In this document: in pieces, positions 1-9,852 of the stretch
How the letters are laid out: every line of letters begins with the position of its first letter
How positions within the stretch are numbered: position 1 is the first letter of the stretch
Assembly: GCA_014058105.1 (NCBI GenBank)
Contig: JACGCM010002890.1
Span: forward strand, 1,116,001 to 1,180,000
Direction: 5' to 3'
Source: Kingdonia uniflora
Lineage: Eukaryota > Streptophyta > Magnoliopsida > Ranunculales > Circaeasteraceae
Length of the DNA: 64,000 bases
Position numbers and translations under genes: made by a program
Notes under the pieces: model-generated
What the model was told of the DNA's origin: nothing
What the model saw: the letters and a program-made list of their open reading frames with translations, nothing else
Database searches by the model: none

Positions 1-78
1 ATGTCTATGACATATACTATTTATTTTTAGGTCACATTACAATGGATTATTTCCTGCGGCTGGGATGTCAGCCATCCT

Positions 79-1420
79 TTACCCTTCAGCAGGAGGTCGA
101 TTAGAATTTAGTTCGCAAGTTACAGCAACTCTGCCCCTCTCTATCAGATCAATAAGTTGAGGGCCTAAATTTGTTTCCATGAAGGCCATACAATTCCCTC
201 GATCTATATTAACTCTACAAATGCATCCCTTGTCAGACAAACTCTTGAACAAGGTATCTCGTTCTAACTCAAGTCTTTTTACATCCTCTACAAAATACGC
301 AATGGTCGACTTTTGTAGGCCTGTGCGTGACGCATGAGATACAGTGATCCTTAAAAAGTGAGATTTCACATTCTCAAGGCTTGACTCCAAGGTCGCATAC
401 AATTTCTTTTGATGTGCCATTTCCATTTTTGTTCGAGCATCAAAAGCTAGTCTCTTCCAATTTGTTGAAAAATTTAGTTGATTCTGCTTGGTTAATGGCC
501 TCTAGGTCCACTACCTGAGCGCGAAGTCTCTTAATTTCGGCATCCAATTCATCCCTGGCTGAAGTATTCCTTAATAAGTTATCTTTTTTCTTTATTAGAA
601 TTTCCTTCACCTTGATTTCTCCTTCTAAGGCCCTCTCTCTGAAAAGAGCAGCATCCAACTTGTGCTGGCATTCCCTTAAGTTTATATTCCCTTTTTGCAC
701 ATGCCCTTGAATTTGAGCTACGTCACCTTCCAGCTCTCCAATTCGACCTGACAGACTAACTACATCCCCTTGGACATGAGGAACATTAACATCATTTCTA
801 CTCCCCCTCGAGCGTTCTCCAGCCTCAGCTTTCTTGACACACACGCTGGCTTGCGCCAATTTGGCCTTCAATCGTGCCACCCTCTCATTTAAATTGTTAC
901 ACTTTCGTTGCATCCCCCGAAACTCCATATCCTTGGCAGGTAGAGCTATATGCAAGTGTTCGGCTGCAGCTTCTGAAGTTGATAGATTTTCTCGAGCCAC
1001 CTTCAACTCGTTATATTTTTTAATCATTTTCTATTTCAGTCGCTCCAGCTTGCTTCTACAATTCTAAAGATCAGCTCGAGATTGTCCCTCCGATCTTTCT
1101 AGCGCCTGAATATGGTATTGAGCCATTTTAGCTTGCCTACCCTTAACCATCAGCGTGTCAATCTGAATTTGAAGCTACGTGGTGTGTTCTTTTACCTCCG
1201 CAAGCTCTTTTTACCCCTTGTCAATTTTGGCATCTTTCTCCTCGACCTTGCGAGTGAGGTCGACAATAGTCTGGGTTGCCTCAGCAAATTTAAAATGCAC
1301 CTTTACATGCTGGTCTTCTCTGTCCTCATTCACCTTTCTCACCCTATCCAACTCCTCCACAAATTCTCGGTTATATTGGAGTGCGTCATCTTCACGCGAA
1401 CGAACAGAATCTATTTCGAC
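79..1420 (-). pseudogene. Antisense coiled-coil gene segment in element A
   Basis: Reading leftward on the minus strand, open reading runs from about 1420 to 79 with a few stops (for example between 1110 and 1027, and at 440-426). The protein is rich in Lys, Glu, Leu and Arg with heptad-like spacing, so a long coiled coil is expected over 440-1400. The last part (79-426) is less regular and ends in a Pro-Pro-Ala-Glu-Gly tail. At 1421 the minus strand reads a TGCATAG splice-acceptor-like end followed by an open frame, so this is probably the last exon of a spliced gene. B has no counterpart left of its main antisense gene. It could be a second copy of that gene or a different one; function unknown. 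Confidence 0.5.
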
Positions 1421-1474
1421 CTATGCAATATAGATACATTATATGCTATTCGATTCAGAATACCCATCAACATG

Positions 1475-1493
1475 CATATATATATATATATAT
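1475..1493. repeat. AT dinucleotide microsatellite
   Basis: A run of alternating A and T inside the AT-rich stretch upstream of the coiled-coil segment, probably intronic for the minus-strand gene. Confidence 0.9.
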
Positions 1494-1670
1494 CTCTCAT
1501 TTCTAAAAAGATATCTAATTTCTAACATCTACTGTGTGCAACTACTTTTAGACTTAAAGGTCGAAGTACAATCTCTGATAGGTGCTCCATGACGTGTATT
1601 TCAAAGTTTGAGGTACATATTTTCTATATGCTACTTTATCTAAATACTTTGAATTTTCCTATGAACTATA

Positions 1671-1675
1671 TTAGT
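1671..1675. repeat. Left target-site duplication of the solo LTR
   Basis: TTAGT at 1671-1675 is repeated exactly at 2404-2408, directly after the terminal CA of the solo LTR. Confidence 0.93.
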
Positions 1676-2403
1676 TGTAGGGGCCTAACTTCTTTTAGAG
1701 GGGAAGTCGACTCTTACAACTCAGGGTTAATCCTCAACCAAAGGGATGCAAATAAATAATCTAAAGCATGAACAATCTATAGACAAAATACTTGCGTAGA
1801 GGCCAAAATCTACGACCATTGATGAGGATTTTTAAGAGTGCTTTTATTACTGATGAGTAATAGAAGGTTCGAGTACTGGTTTTATAGGGTGTTCGAAGGT
1901 AAACTGCAAGGGCTTAAAGGGGAGATTTTTTCTAACCTCTCCTTGGTTCCCTATCTCTCCTATTTACAGAACATAGGGAGGGCTGAGTCACCAAGGTTAG
2001 GTCAGATTATAAGGGTACCATCCAGATATTCTGGTGGAGGTATGGGCGCCAGAAATGTCGGCGTTGTCACTGTAATAGTTATTGGGTCTGTCTCTGTACT
2101 TTGACGCTATGGTAATGGTTGGGCTTGTCACTGTAGTTGTAAGGACCAACCACTACGCCGTCTTGTCTGATGAGCTGGCTGCTTGTCCTGTTATACTTCA
2201 GCCATGTGCAGATATGGTCGAAGTGTTTCTGCTGCGATGTATGGGGTCCGCCCTTGAGGCTTGTTTAGAGTCGATGCTTCGTCATCAGATTTTCTTTGGG
2301 AGGCTTGTTTGTGGATTTGTATTGACTTTGATATGTTCGTGTAGGCTTCGAAGTAGCCTTCGAGTATCTGTCTGGGGTAGAAGGCTACGAGTAGGCTACT
2401 ACA
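1676..2403 (-). mobile_element. Solo LTR of the B/C/D Tat-like family, reverse orientation
   Basis: The reverse complement matches the LTRs of B, C and D along its length, including the start TGTAGTAGCCTACTCG and the end GGCCCCTACA. It runs TGTAG to CTACA on the plus strand and is 728 bp, close to the 716 and 735 bp of B's LTRs. No internal element sequence adjoins it. It is flanked by TTAGT on both sides, a perfect 5-bp target duplication. This is what unequal recombination between two LTRs leaves behind. Open frames inside it are LTR sequence, not genes. Confidence 0.93.
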
Positions 2404-2408
2404 TTAGT

Positions 2409-2743
2409 GTTATATTCCTAAAACTGAATGCATGTTTTGGCCTGCCTCTACGCTCTATGTTATCTTATTTACTTGGTAACTTTATGTCAATATAGCATAC
2501 AAGTTAGAAGGCCTATTCCGATCTAACCTGTAGCTCCGCTTGTAAAGACAGTAAGGTTGTGGAGATCTTTCTTTCCCTAGCAAGCTTGATCTCTAGATCT
2601 ATTATTCTGATACTCATTTCTCCAAGTGCCTACAAGAGGGTTACAAAGAAAACACAAGGGCTCAGCCTACAAAAGTCTATTTAATACGCACAAATTTAGC
2701 AATTTACAAGATACTTCCAAAATACACATACAAAGTCATTTCT
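2409..2743. other. Non-coding stretch between solo LTR and antisense gene
   Basis: No credible frame on either strand. It joins the end of the minus-strand gene that stops at 2744 to the site where the solo LTR landed. Confidence 0.5.
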
Positions 2744-3181
2744 CTACCCTACCTTCTTATTCTCTCCCTTCGAGAGTTCGGTGGCATCCCCTTGATTATC
2801 TAGCACCATCTGGCGGGAGACACCGTCTAGCCCATCAATAACTCCCAACGCAACCTCTTCCACTTCTTCATCATCACCCTCCTCAACATAAGTGTCTGCC
2901 TTAATGGCATCCACCTTATCCTCAGAATATCCCTTCAATATCAGGTGGCGCCCAAGCCTTTCGTGCTCCACCGCCACCTCCTCAAGATTCACTCTCACCT
3001 CCGGTTGTAGATGGCCAATCGCTACTGTATGGGAAGCCTTCAGTGCCTCCAGCTTTTTGGCTTCCTTGAGAGCATTAGCCTTTGTTCGGGCTACCTTCTT
3101 TTCAAGCTTGACCTTGACCTTGATCAGCTTGGATATTTCTTCTTCTACGCTGAGCCAGATCATTTCCACCAAATGAGCAAC
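2744..3181 (-). CDS. Last exon of antisense gene A: coiled coil plus acidic tail
   Basis: About 145 codons without a stop. The first two thirds are Lys/Glu/Leu/Ala-rich with heptad spacing, so a coiled coil is predicted. Then comes GYSEDKVDAIKADTYVEEGD and a run of acidic residues ending LDGVSRQMVLDNQGD. A closely similar ending recurs, as I remember, in many uncharacterised plant proteins of transposon origin. The exon begins directly after a pyrimidine tract and CAG. The frame continues in phase from the exon ending at 3260, which also encodes charged residues ending Met-Ser-Lys-Met. Confidence 0.65.
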   Translation of the reverse strand, partial: VAHLVEMIWLSVEEEISKLIKVKVKLEKKVARTKANALKEAKKLEALKASHTVAIGHLQPEVRVNLEEVAVEHERLGRHLILKGYSEDKVDAIKADTYVEEGDDEEVEEVALGVIDGLDGVSRQMVLDNQGDATELSKGENKKVG

Positions 3182-3259
3182 CTGCAAAAAAAAATGACCT
3201 CAGCGAGAGTTCGAAATGCAATAAATAAATATTTCACATGATCGAACATAAATACATAC
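3182..3259 (-). other. Phase-0 GT-AG intron in antisense gene A
   Basis: On the minus strand the exon ends AGCAAGATG and the intron begins GTATGTATTT. It ends in a run of nine T then GCAG before GTTGCTCAT. It is 78 bp and AT-rich. Removing it keeps one reading frame, phase 0. B has a phase-0 intron at the matching place (37078-37174). Confidence 0.75.
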
Positions 3260-3762
3260 CATCTTGCTCATATCCTCCTCTCCATAAAGAGCCCCCAGTC
3301 TGGAGCTTTCCTCCATTTCTTTGAGATCGTCCTCAGCAGCAGGTCATTCTTCAGTGACCTTTTCCCCTGACTTCCCCGAAGGTTTGATCCCTCTCCTTTT
3401 CTCTTTTCCGTTGACCTCACCACTTCCAGTGGTACCAGAGGCCGACGGATGGTTCAGCATCTAATTTTTTGGAAACGTTCGAGCTAATTTACTTGGCGTA
3501 ATAGACTCCGACTGAACCGAACTATCTATTCTAGGGGTCTTGGCCACATTGATTCAACTTTCCCTACCAGTTCTTCTCTTCTTCCTATCATCAACGCCCG
3601 CCATCAGCCTGGTCGATTGAGATTTTTGAACCATTTTTGACTTACTCCCAGCCTTTATCTTTTTGCTAAGGCCAAGTCCTTCCAACACAAATTCGAGCTC
3701 AACCTCTTCTTCAGCAACTTCGTCCAATAATGAATCTTTCCTTTCCACTTGGGACTTTGGGC

Positions 3763-3848
3763 CTACCATGCACAACATTTTTTATTATCAACAAAAGATC
3801 ATCAGTTCAAGCATATCAATATTATACTTTATGTATTGCTATACTTAC
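3763..3848 (-). other. Phase-1 GT-AG intron in antisense gene A
   Basis: On the minus strand the donor is CAAA/GTAAGTATAG and the acceptor is GCATGGTAG/GCCCAAAG. It is 86 bp. Joining the exons splits one codon after its first base (phase 1). B (37750-37824) and C (56590-56662) have an intron of the same phase with the same GTAAGT donor at the equivalent protein position. Confidence 0.65.
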
Positions 3849-4610
3849 TTTGTTTTATAGTTCTGAACAGAAAATCCAAAGGTTCTTCATCATCCCCTTG
3901 ATGATAATTACCCTTCACCTATATTACGTTGTCATTCCAGTCTCGACCTGCTGAATTGAGATCGAAGAAGCAACGTCGAGTTGCACTCGCACAGAAATAT
4001 GCCCCCACCACTGGCGTAATAATTCTTTACCCCATAAAATTATAATATGTCCTCTGGGGATATCCTCCTCACTTTCCCCTCATTCTCATATTTTTAATTT
4101 AGATGATCGCAAACACTTATTACCTCCCACATGTTCCTGTTCAATTGAGCAGGGCATGTCCTAACAGTATTCATAATCCCCTTCGCCTAATTGGTAAGGG
4201 GAAGACTCAACCCGTACTCTAATTGAGATAGGTAACACAAGAAACCATCTGAAAGGTCACTTCAAACACTCCCATAAAAATATTCCAACGAGATTGATTC
4301 ATCTATACCCCTATCTTATTTTTCCTCCTCCAAGTCTGCCAATAAATAAAAATACTCCTCCCCCGTTGCTACAGTACACCCCCTAAACAGCCTACCAGCG
4401 TATTCTACACAGTTACCCCATTTCCCACCTACACCAACCTTAGATTTACAAAATTCTTTAAATGTATCTGGACCAGGGGGAGATGCCACCAATTTTCCAG
4501 GAAAACCTAGAAATTCCTCTAATCCTACTTCAACCTCACTATCAGACTCTACCGTCCGACAAGAGGTTGGCACCTCATTAACAGGTAAACTATCCATCTC
4601 AACTACAATT

Positions 4611-4854
4611 CTACAGTTAAAGTTTTGATCCTAAACAAATACCTCTTACGTTCGACCTACAAGGTTCAGGTATCTATCATTATTTCATATAAATCGATCA
4701 TTCACATACAACATATCTTTCATATATTATGTATATATGTCAAATTTCTTAGATTGCTATAAATAGTGATTTTTTACAGATTTACTTCAAACAGATTACT
4801 ATTTGTAAAAATAAAATAAAATAATACAATCATACAGCACACGTCTCTACTAAC
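4611..4854 (-). other. Probable 5'-UTR intron of antisense gene A
   Basis: The donor ACTAAAG/GTTAGTAGAG and acceptor TTTAACTGTAG/AATTG lie just upstream of the chosen start codon (4597-4595). It is 244 bp and AT-rich. B has a comparable 284-bp leader intron ending just before its start codon, which is what makes this credible. Confidence 0.45.
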
Positions 4855-5045
4855 CTTTAGTGTCAGAATGAGAATCCGCAATAGCGCCAAGTCCTTTCCT
4901 CACAACGCTACTGTATGGCCACCTCTGTGATTCAGTGCCTGCAACTCTCTTCAACTTTTGATCACCCTCAGATAAATCCTTACCAAATCCTCTGCATTTT
5001 TTTCGCGCTTCTCACTCAGTGCTATCCAAATATTCAAAAATTGAA

Positions 5046-5545
5046 AAATGTTTGAATGATGAAGAAGAAGCACTATTTATTCTTTCTCTCTCTAACGGCT
5101 GTTAGTTATTGTGCCTCGCACGACCCATCCTTGATTTTGGAACTGAGACATCTTTTCCACTATCCATGTCAGATGTCTTGTACCTTTATAATACAACCGT
5201 CTTTCTATCATTACCCCGGTCCTCATATTTTAATCTATTTTTATCTCCTATTTCCATATCTTTATCTGACTTTCCCACACTCATGATGACTCACACTCCA
5301 CGATATCATATTTTAGCAACTTTGCATAAAAAAACAAACCTAGAAGCTCCTACATTTTTTTTGTTCTTGTTACATATACTTATAGTACTAGTGACGTCAT
5401 TTTCAAAGGTAATAAAATTTTCAAAGTTATTCAAAATTTGTTTATTAAAATAGTCTCAAACGGCTTTTGCAACTATAGAGGATCAAATTGACTGTTATCT
5501 TTTCTGTTAAATTTAATAACACTTACATTTATTTATGATAACACT
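5046..5545. other. Non-coding spacer, putative promoter region of antisense gene A
   Basis: No credible reading frame. On the minus strand GAATAAATAGTGC near 5070 could serve as a weak TATA box for the gene ending at 2744, at a place comparable to B's TATATAAG box. This is a guess from position only. Confidence 0.3.
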
Positions 5546-5899
5546 TTACATATAATTACATCTAAAATAGCCTTGATGGCCTGGGCAACCACATCCGATA
5601 TGATCTCCTCTATCGATCATCCCATCTTCAAATTGGATCTTTACCTCAACAATCAATCCACCCATCTCTTCTCGATCTGCAGGATCCCACACCAATTTAC
5701 GAAAACATACCTCATAAAAATAACGGGCATACTCAAGTTCCCTACCCCTTAAATCTAGTTTTTCGAGCTGACACTCCCTCACTGGTAAATCAGCATCATA
5801 ACCAAACAATCCAAAATTCCTTTCCCACACTTCAACGGTCTTTATGATCAATCGTCCTTCAGCGGCAGGAGAAATTCTCTGAGATCGAGTCTGCACCAT
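5546..5899 (-). CDS. Small antisense ORF of element A
   Basis: A minus-strand frame of about 117 codons from the ATG at 5899-5897 (MVQTRSQR). The frame is open further upstream, to an ATG at 6052, but a TATA-like box at 5971-5978 lies about 75 bases before the inner ATG. B's small antisense ORF has the same spacing, so I prefer the inner start. The protein is charged, with an Arg-Glu-Leu-x5-Tyr-x-Tyr-like stretch faintly resembling the two small antisense ORFs of B. It has no recognised domain, signal peptide or membrane segment. It is uninterrupted although the neighbouring gene is broken. Confidence 0.5.
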   Translation of the reverse strand: MVQTRSQRISPAAEGRLIIKTVEVWERNFGLFGYDADLPVRECQLEKLDLRGRELEYARYFYEVCFRKLVWDPADREEMGGLIVEVKIQFEDGMIDRGDHIGCGCPGHQGYFRCNYM

Positions 5900-5970
5900 C
5901 CTAATCTCTTTTCCATGTTCAAAAATCATTTTACCCTTATTTATGCACTTTCCCCTTAAATCGTAATATT

Positions 5971-5978
5971 GCCTTATA
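5971..5978 (-). promoter_or_regulatory. Putative TATA box for small antisense ORF A
   Basis: The minus strand reads GATATAAGGC, 72 bases before the ATG at 5899. Spacing and orientation match the box in front of the equivalent ORF in B. Confidence 0.35.
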
Positions 5979-6052
5979 TCTCGTAACAAAAAACCCAGAA
6001 TCTTGAGAAAACTATTTGGACTTATCCCTTCCCTCAAACTCATACGTTTCAT

Positions 6053-7488
6053 TATTTTTCAAGTTGAGCTTATTTTTTTCAAGATTTATTCTTCTCTCGA
6101 CCTCTATTTGATCAAATTTTTACATTACAAATTTCCTACTATTTTTTTCTCTCACATTTCTAGCACGCATAATTCTTATACTTAGATAACATCATAAATT
6201 TTTGCACATATTTATCTCAGTTCGAATATTACAATAACAATACATTTGGTATTCATGAATTTTCAATTTAATTCATACATTCTTCAAAACATTTTCAGCT
6301 CGATTTCTACATACTATTTCATATCTATATCAACATAAATAATTGAATTACAAATTGTATTCATGTCAAAAAAAGATTATAATTTTTTTTACTGATAACA
6401 AGTCTTTCAGTAATCAATCTCAGGCACTTTAGAGATACCTCATCTGACTAGCATCCAACTTCAGGTATTTTACAGATAATAAGTTTTTCAGTACTTTTGC
6501 AAGTAACAAGTCATTCAGGCACTCCGACCATTAAATCCTTCAGTTCGTCCTGCTTCAGTGATCTTTCACCCTGATGTAAAGCAGAAATTGGAGATAACAC
6601 AAAGCTTCCCTCACATGAGTTTGGTAGAAGTGTAGTCGAACTTTAAATGAAAACTATGCAAGAAGGAGACTCAGTGTTGGTACCAACTCTTCAAACTGAA
6701 GGTCTTTTGAGTACAAAGACGTGATGGAAATATAGAAGCAGACTTCCACTTCTTATCTTACTTGTCCACTGCCATCACCACCTCTCATATAACCACCACC
6801 CCTAAAGAGTTAGTAGAGATGAAGAGGGCCCGACCTTAGAATCAATGGTGATACAAGAAATTAGCATAACTTCCCTGCAGTTATGCCTATCCCTTCATAT
6901 AAATCCCCAACCTTATCCTCGACAAGATTTCGAAGACAAGCCCAATGTTCCTCGCCTGTCAAGACGACGACATGAAACTTCCATTTACAGTAGCATTCCT
7001 CCTTAGCTTAAACCGCTTCGTTTTCCAACATGCCTTGATAAGTCGGAGGAATAGGAGCGGGTATCAACATCTCCAAGGATTGGTCTCCAAAGTATTTCAA
7101 CTTCAAACTTTACATTTTAGACACAATCCTCTCTTCAAAGACCATCCTCCGAGTCTTCACCATTTTTAATATTTCAGAAAATTTTACAAATTACAAACGT
7201 ACTCTGCTTCAAGGATTCGAGGCAGGTACTATTTATATAACCCTACATTTATTGTGCAGGCATGTTTTACCAAGCGTTATCATTTATTATAAACGAAACT
7301 CTTCAAAATCATAACTGTCACATACATCAGCATCCACATCCTCATTAAATACACATCATTTTTCCATAACCCGCGTAACTTCCACGTAGTAAAAGCCATC
7401 ATTACTCCATTTCAATTATCAAGAACTTTAACCGAAATACCAATTAAAAATAGATCATTTCTCAACCAAAGCCACTCATGACTTCGGT
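6053..7488. other. Non-coding 3' region of element A
   Basis: AT-rich with no gene on either strand. Around 6400-6560 there are short degenerate repeats built on 'tttcag' and 'aacaagt'. B has similar degenerate short repeats at 39600-39960. Short plus-strand frames near 6945-7169 look accidental. Confidence 0.5.
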
Positions 7489-7502
7489 TGTGAGGGGGTG
7501 AT
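7489..7502 (+). other. Polypurine tract of element A
   Basis: TTGTGAGGGGGTGAT immediately precedes the TG of the LTR at 7503, where plus-strand DNA synthesis would be primed. It resembles the AAAGGGGGCGAA tract of B. Confidence 0.6.
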
Positions 7503-8125
7503 TGTAGGGATCTATCCCCCGATCTCACCTAAAGTCGAGCTGTCGCCAGTTCGAATCACCTCCATCTCAAACTCACACATTTTTAACGTAACTTCCACAG
7601 TCAGCATTCCAACCTACCCCACAAACTGGTTAAGAACGTGGGTCAAGCTTAAACTGAAAAACCTTATCCAGTCAAGTCGCCTGCCTTTTACAAACTTGTC
7701 AGTTACTCAGTCAACCGCCAGTAACCACATTGTTTGGAAAATATGCTCCAACATGATGAAGAGCTGCGAAGATGGCCTATATAAAGAAAAAGTTTCAGAA
7801 GAGGCAGGGTCTAGAAAAATTATACCGGAGATCTTCAAGAAATTACTTATTCTAGGTTCTCAAAAAACATTCAAAAATCTTAGTTGCAAGGCTCAAACAT
7901 TTCTATATCTAGAGATCACTTGTAATAAGATATCCGCCTCAGGAAATAAAGATACTTTTATAAAAATCCTTCACTCGAGGTCATGGTCTTTTTACTTATT
8001 CATAGGTTTTCCACGCTAAAATCACCTGTGTCATTTTTTGTTTTCCATTAGCATATTGTCGCAGGTTCATTAGTGTGATAGCGAATTCCAAGCCACTTCG
8101 AGCTTACGGAATTTGGCCATTACAA
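7503..8125 (+). repeat. 3' LTR of element A (family G, copy 1)
   Basis: Begins TGTAGGGATC and matches 47729-48327 along most of its length. Shared blocks include the promoter GGCCTATATAAA, the AATAAGATAT stretch, CTCGAGGTC and GGTTTTCCACGC. A TATA box sits at 7778-7786. The polypurine tract before it argues for a 3' LTR rather than a solo LTR. The right end is uncertain. Similarity to copy 2 is clear to about 8080, and TTACA near 8120-8125 is a possible terminus. Confidence 0.65.
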
Positions 8126-8164
8126 TAGTGATATATAGTTTTCTAGGATTAGTACTTTTTGGCA

Positions 8165-8690
8165 AATCTTGAAAGAGCTATAACCACTTCTAGGCTTAAC
8201 CATAACTAAAAATTAAAATTAGACTCTCTTGCCATAATCCTGTATTTTAACCACTAAGTCGGATTTTAGCACAAAAATGAGAAGAAATCCAACCAAGCTT
8301 AACCATAGTTAGCTAAATCTCTCCTCTAAATCAGATTTAATGAAACTTAATGATTATACCATTGATGCCAAACCACGGATCCAGGGTTAGCATTTATACT
8401 AAAAATACCCTACTCTGAATTTTTGGTACAGAAACCTGCCTAGTAAAACTATTTGATCTATTATTATTTTTGTTGGGTGGAACTTTAGTTATGGCTAGTT
8501 TAATTTCATTTCATATTATTTCTTAGTTTTTTGATAGTTTTGTAGAAATCTTGAATCATTGATAAATTCGCCTATGAATAGTTTTTTACATCATGACACT
8601 CTTCGTGGTACCACCCCCAGTTCACAATTCTTACAATGGTAAATCCTTACTTGAGCGGGGTATTATGGAACGCTTGGGATAATGTTCATC
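8165..8690 (+). repeat. Unidentified dispersed repeat R, copy 1
   Basis: About 520 bp aligning end to end with 45123-45640 in the same orientation. Shared blocks include AACCAAGCTTAACYATRGTT, AAAACTATTTGATCTATTAT, GGTACCACCCCC and TACTTGAGCGGG. No long frame, no clear TG..CA ends, no terminal inverted repeats. I could not assign it to a family; it may be an LTR or leader fragment. Confidence 0.7.
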
Positions 8691-8930
8691 AAATTTACGC
8701 CATTGCCAAGGAGTGCAATAGTGCGAAGGACCATTACTAATAACGATTTCTTTTATTGTCTTATTTGTTTTTCTTTTTGTTGTGTTTAACGTAATTATAA
8801 AAATAAAATAAAAATTTAAGGCTTTTGCCCTACAATAGCGTTTTCACTAAGTTAAATTTTTGGTGCTATCGTAGCCTGTTTTTGGTAACATTAAAAGTTT
8901 TAAACTTTTGGGTTTGATTTAAGTACTAAT
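8691..8930. other. Unassigned AT-rich spacer
   Basis: No gene. It contains GCCCTACAATAGCG and, nearby, GGTGCTATCGTAG as an imperfect inverted pair, which may be the remnant of a small DNA element. Confidence 0.35.
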
Positions 8931-9118
8931 TACTGAGAATAAAAATATTACTACAATTATCTACTAATCATGCGTATACAACATAGGATATAACACAATA
9001 TAGAGAGAGAAGAGAGAAATCCTTTGTTGATGAATGTGTTAGGTTATAGAAAATACATCCCTAAGGGTGTATATATAGGAGGCTGCATATGGTTGGCTAT
9101 GTCTTCTAGGATAAAACA
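8931..9118 (-). repeat. Left (3') LTR of copia element F
   Basis: Matches 19320-19492 over the whole length. Both contain CTACTAATCATGC, ACATAGGRTATAACRCAATATAG and CATCCCTAAGGGTGTATATATA. On the minus strand the last of these gives a TATATATA promoter-like box. The outer end has decayed to TACTGAG where the other copy has TGTTGAG. Confidence 0.65.
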
Positions 9119-9399
9119 TTCTTTAACTTGAGTGATGCATGTAACATTTTCTTTATAGAGAGTCACGGGTTTCTCCTGGACAGAACTTCATCCACAAGTT
9201 TCACTGATGTAAATCATCATGAAGCGTAACCACAAAAATTCTTTGCCAACTTCTTAAAGTACACAAATCTTTGTATGGTTTGAGGATGTAGCTATCGTCG
9301 CCTACTTCGGTAATCTCCATGAATTTGTAGTATATCCATACATAGCATATAACCAGTTAGATATTGGCCCCTATAATATTTAGTCTACCATTTATTAGG
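9119..9399 (-). pseudogene. Copia RNase H remnant (weak)
   Basis: Lies between the clear reverse transcriptase tail and the 3' LTR, where copia RNase H belongs. A short QTGY-like stretch near 9345 on the minus strand is compatible, but stops and frameshifts make the rest unreadable. The call rests mainly on position. Confidence 0.35.
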
Positions 9400-9852
9400 T
9401 AGAATAGACCCAAGTTTATTGTGTCGGTTTCAGGTACTGTAGAATGTGTTGATCCCATTCCAGTATCTCTAGGTAGTAGCAGAATTGTTGCGAGCCTGGC
9501 AGTTTACAACGAATGAGGTATCGGGTCTAGTACACTTGGCTAAATAAATCAAAGTATTGATCGCTCTAATATAAGGTGCATCGGCCTTAGGGGTCCCGCC
9601 TCCTCATCAGAAGGGCAGAAGATTGCCTTGTCCATATCCAAGCAACACACTATCATAGGCATGCTCAAGCTATGAGCTGCATCCATATAGCTATTAAATG
9701 AATATGTCGTTACCAAGATGTTTGATCTATAAATTATCGCATTACTTAGTTTCCCATGGTTTTTCATTTCAAATTCCTTTCCCAAAAGTATTTGGTGGCT
9801 CTCGCGATCTCCCCCAAAGTTCTTATGATATCAGATCATCTAGTACACTGTT
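9400..9852 (-). pseudogene. Copia reverse transcriptase remnant (C-terminal half)
   Basis: On the minus strand a frame of 78 codons (9785-9549) includes KEFEMKN and, further on, MDxAHxLSxPM and LDMDKAxFCPSDEE. Together these recall the copia stretch after the catalytic site. It runs into a degenerate copy of the YLAxCTRPD and RYWNGI motifs at about 9540-9430, with two stops. The catalytic YVDD box seems to survive as VLDD at about 9835-9846, so the first residue and the frame are damaged. The element cannot make an active enzyme. Confidence 0.75.

Larger units (their letters stand above)
2744..5045 (-). pseudogene. Spliced antisense gene of element A (gypsy-type transposon protein with coiled coil)
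   Basis: Minus-strand gene with three likely introns (4854-4611, 3848-3763, 3259-3182). Exon 1 would be untranslated leader. Translation probably starts at 4597-4595 in exon 2, 14 bases after the acceptor. Exon 2 contains, around 4130-4240, a stretch with a CPAQLNRNMW core. This resembles the N-terminal part of the plant 'putative gypsy type transposon' family (PF04195) as I remember it. Exon 3 is acidic then basic. Exon 4 is a coiled coil with an acidic tail. Stops at 4316 and in 3850-4000 show that it is decayed. Role unknown. B and C carry the same gene at the same place. Confidence 0.6.
1..8125 (+). mobile_element. Element A: 3' part of a Tat-like Ty3/gypsy retrotransposon
   Basis: No plus-strand pol is present; it would lie left of the window. 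What remains is a block of minus-strand genes followed by a purine-rich tract (7489-7502) and a plus-strand LTR beginning at 7503. That order (antisense genes, purine tract, 3' LTR) is the one seen in element B. Its antisense gene shares intron positions with those of B and C, which is the main reason for calling it Tat-like. Its LTR differs from those of B, C and D, so it is a different family. The right edge is approximate. Confidence 0.6.

Noticed and set aside
834..1433. Plus-strand frames of 77 to 137 codons at the left end
   Set aside because: They are antisense to the coiled-coil segment; Phe/Leu/Ser-rich composition is typical of such shadows.
2082..2495. Plus-strand frame of 137 codons
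   Set aside because: It crosses the right end of the solo LTR into flanking DNA; neither part is conserved as protein.
7498..8019. Plus-strand frame of 173 codons
   Set aside because: It lies inside the family G LTR and is not conserved in the second copy at 47729, which has stops throughout.
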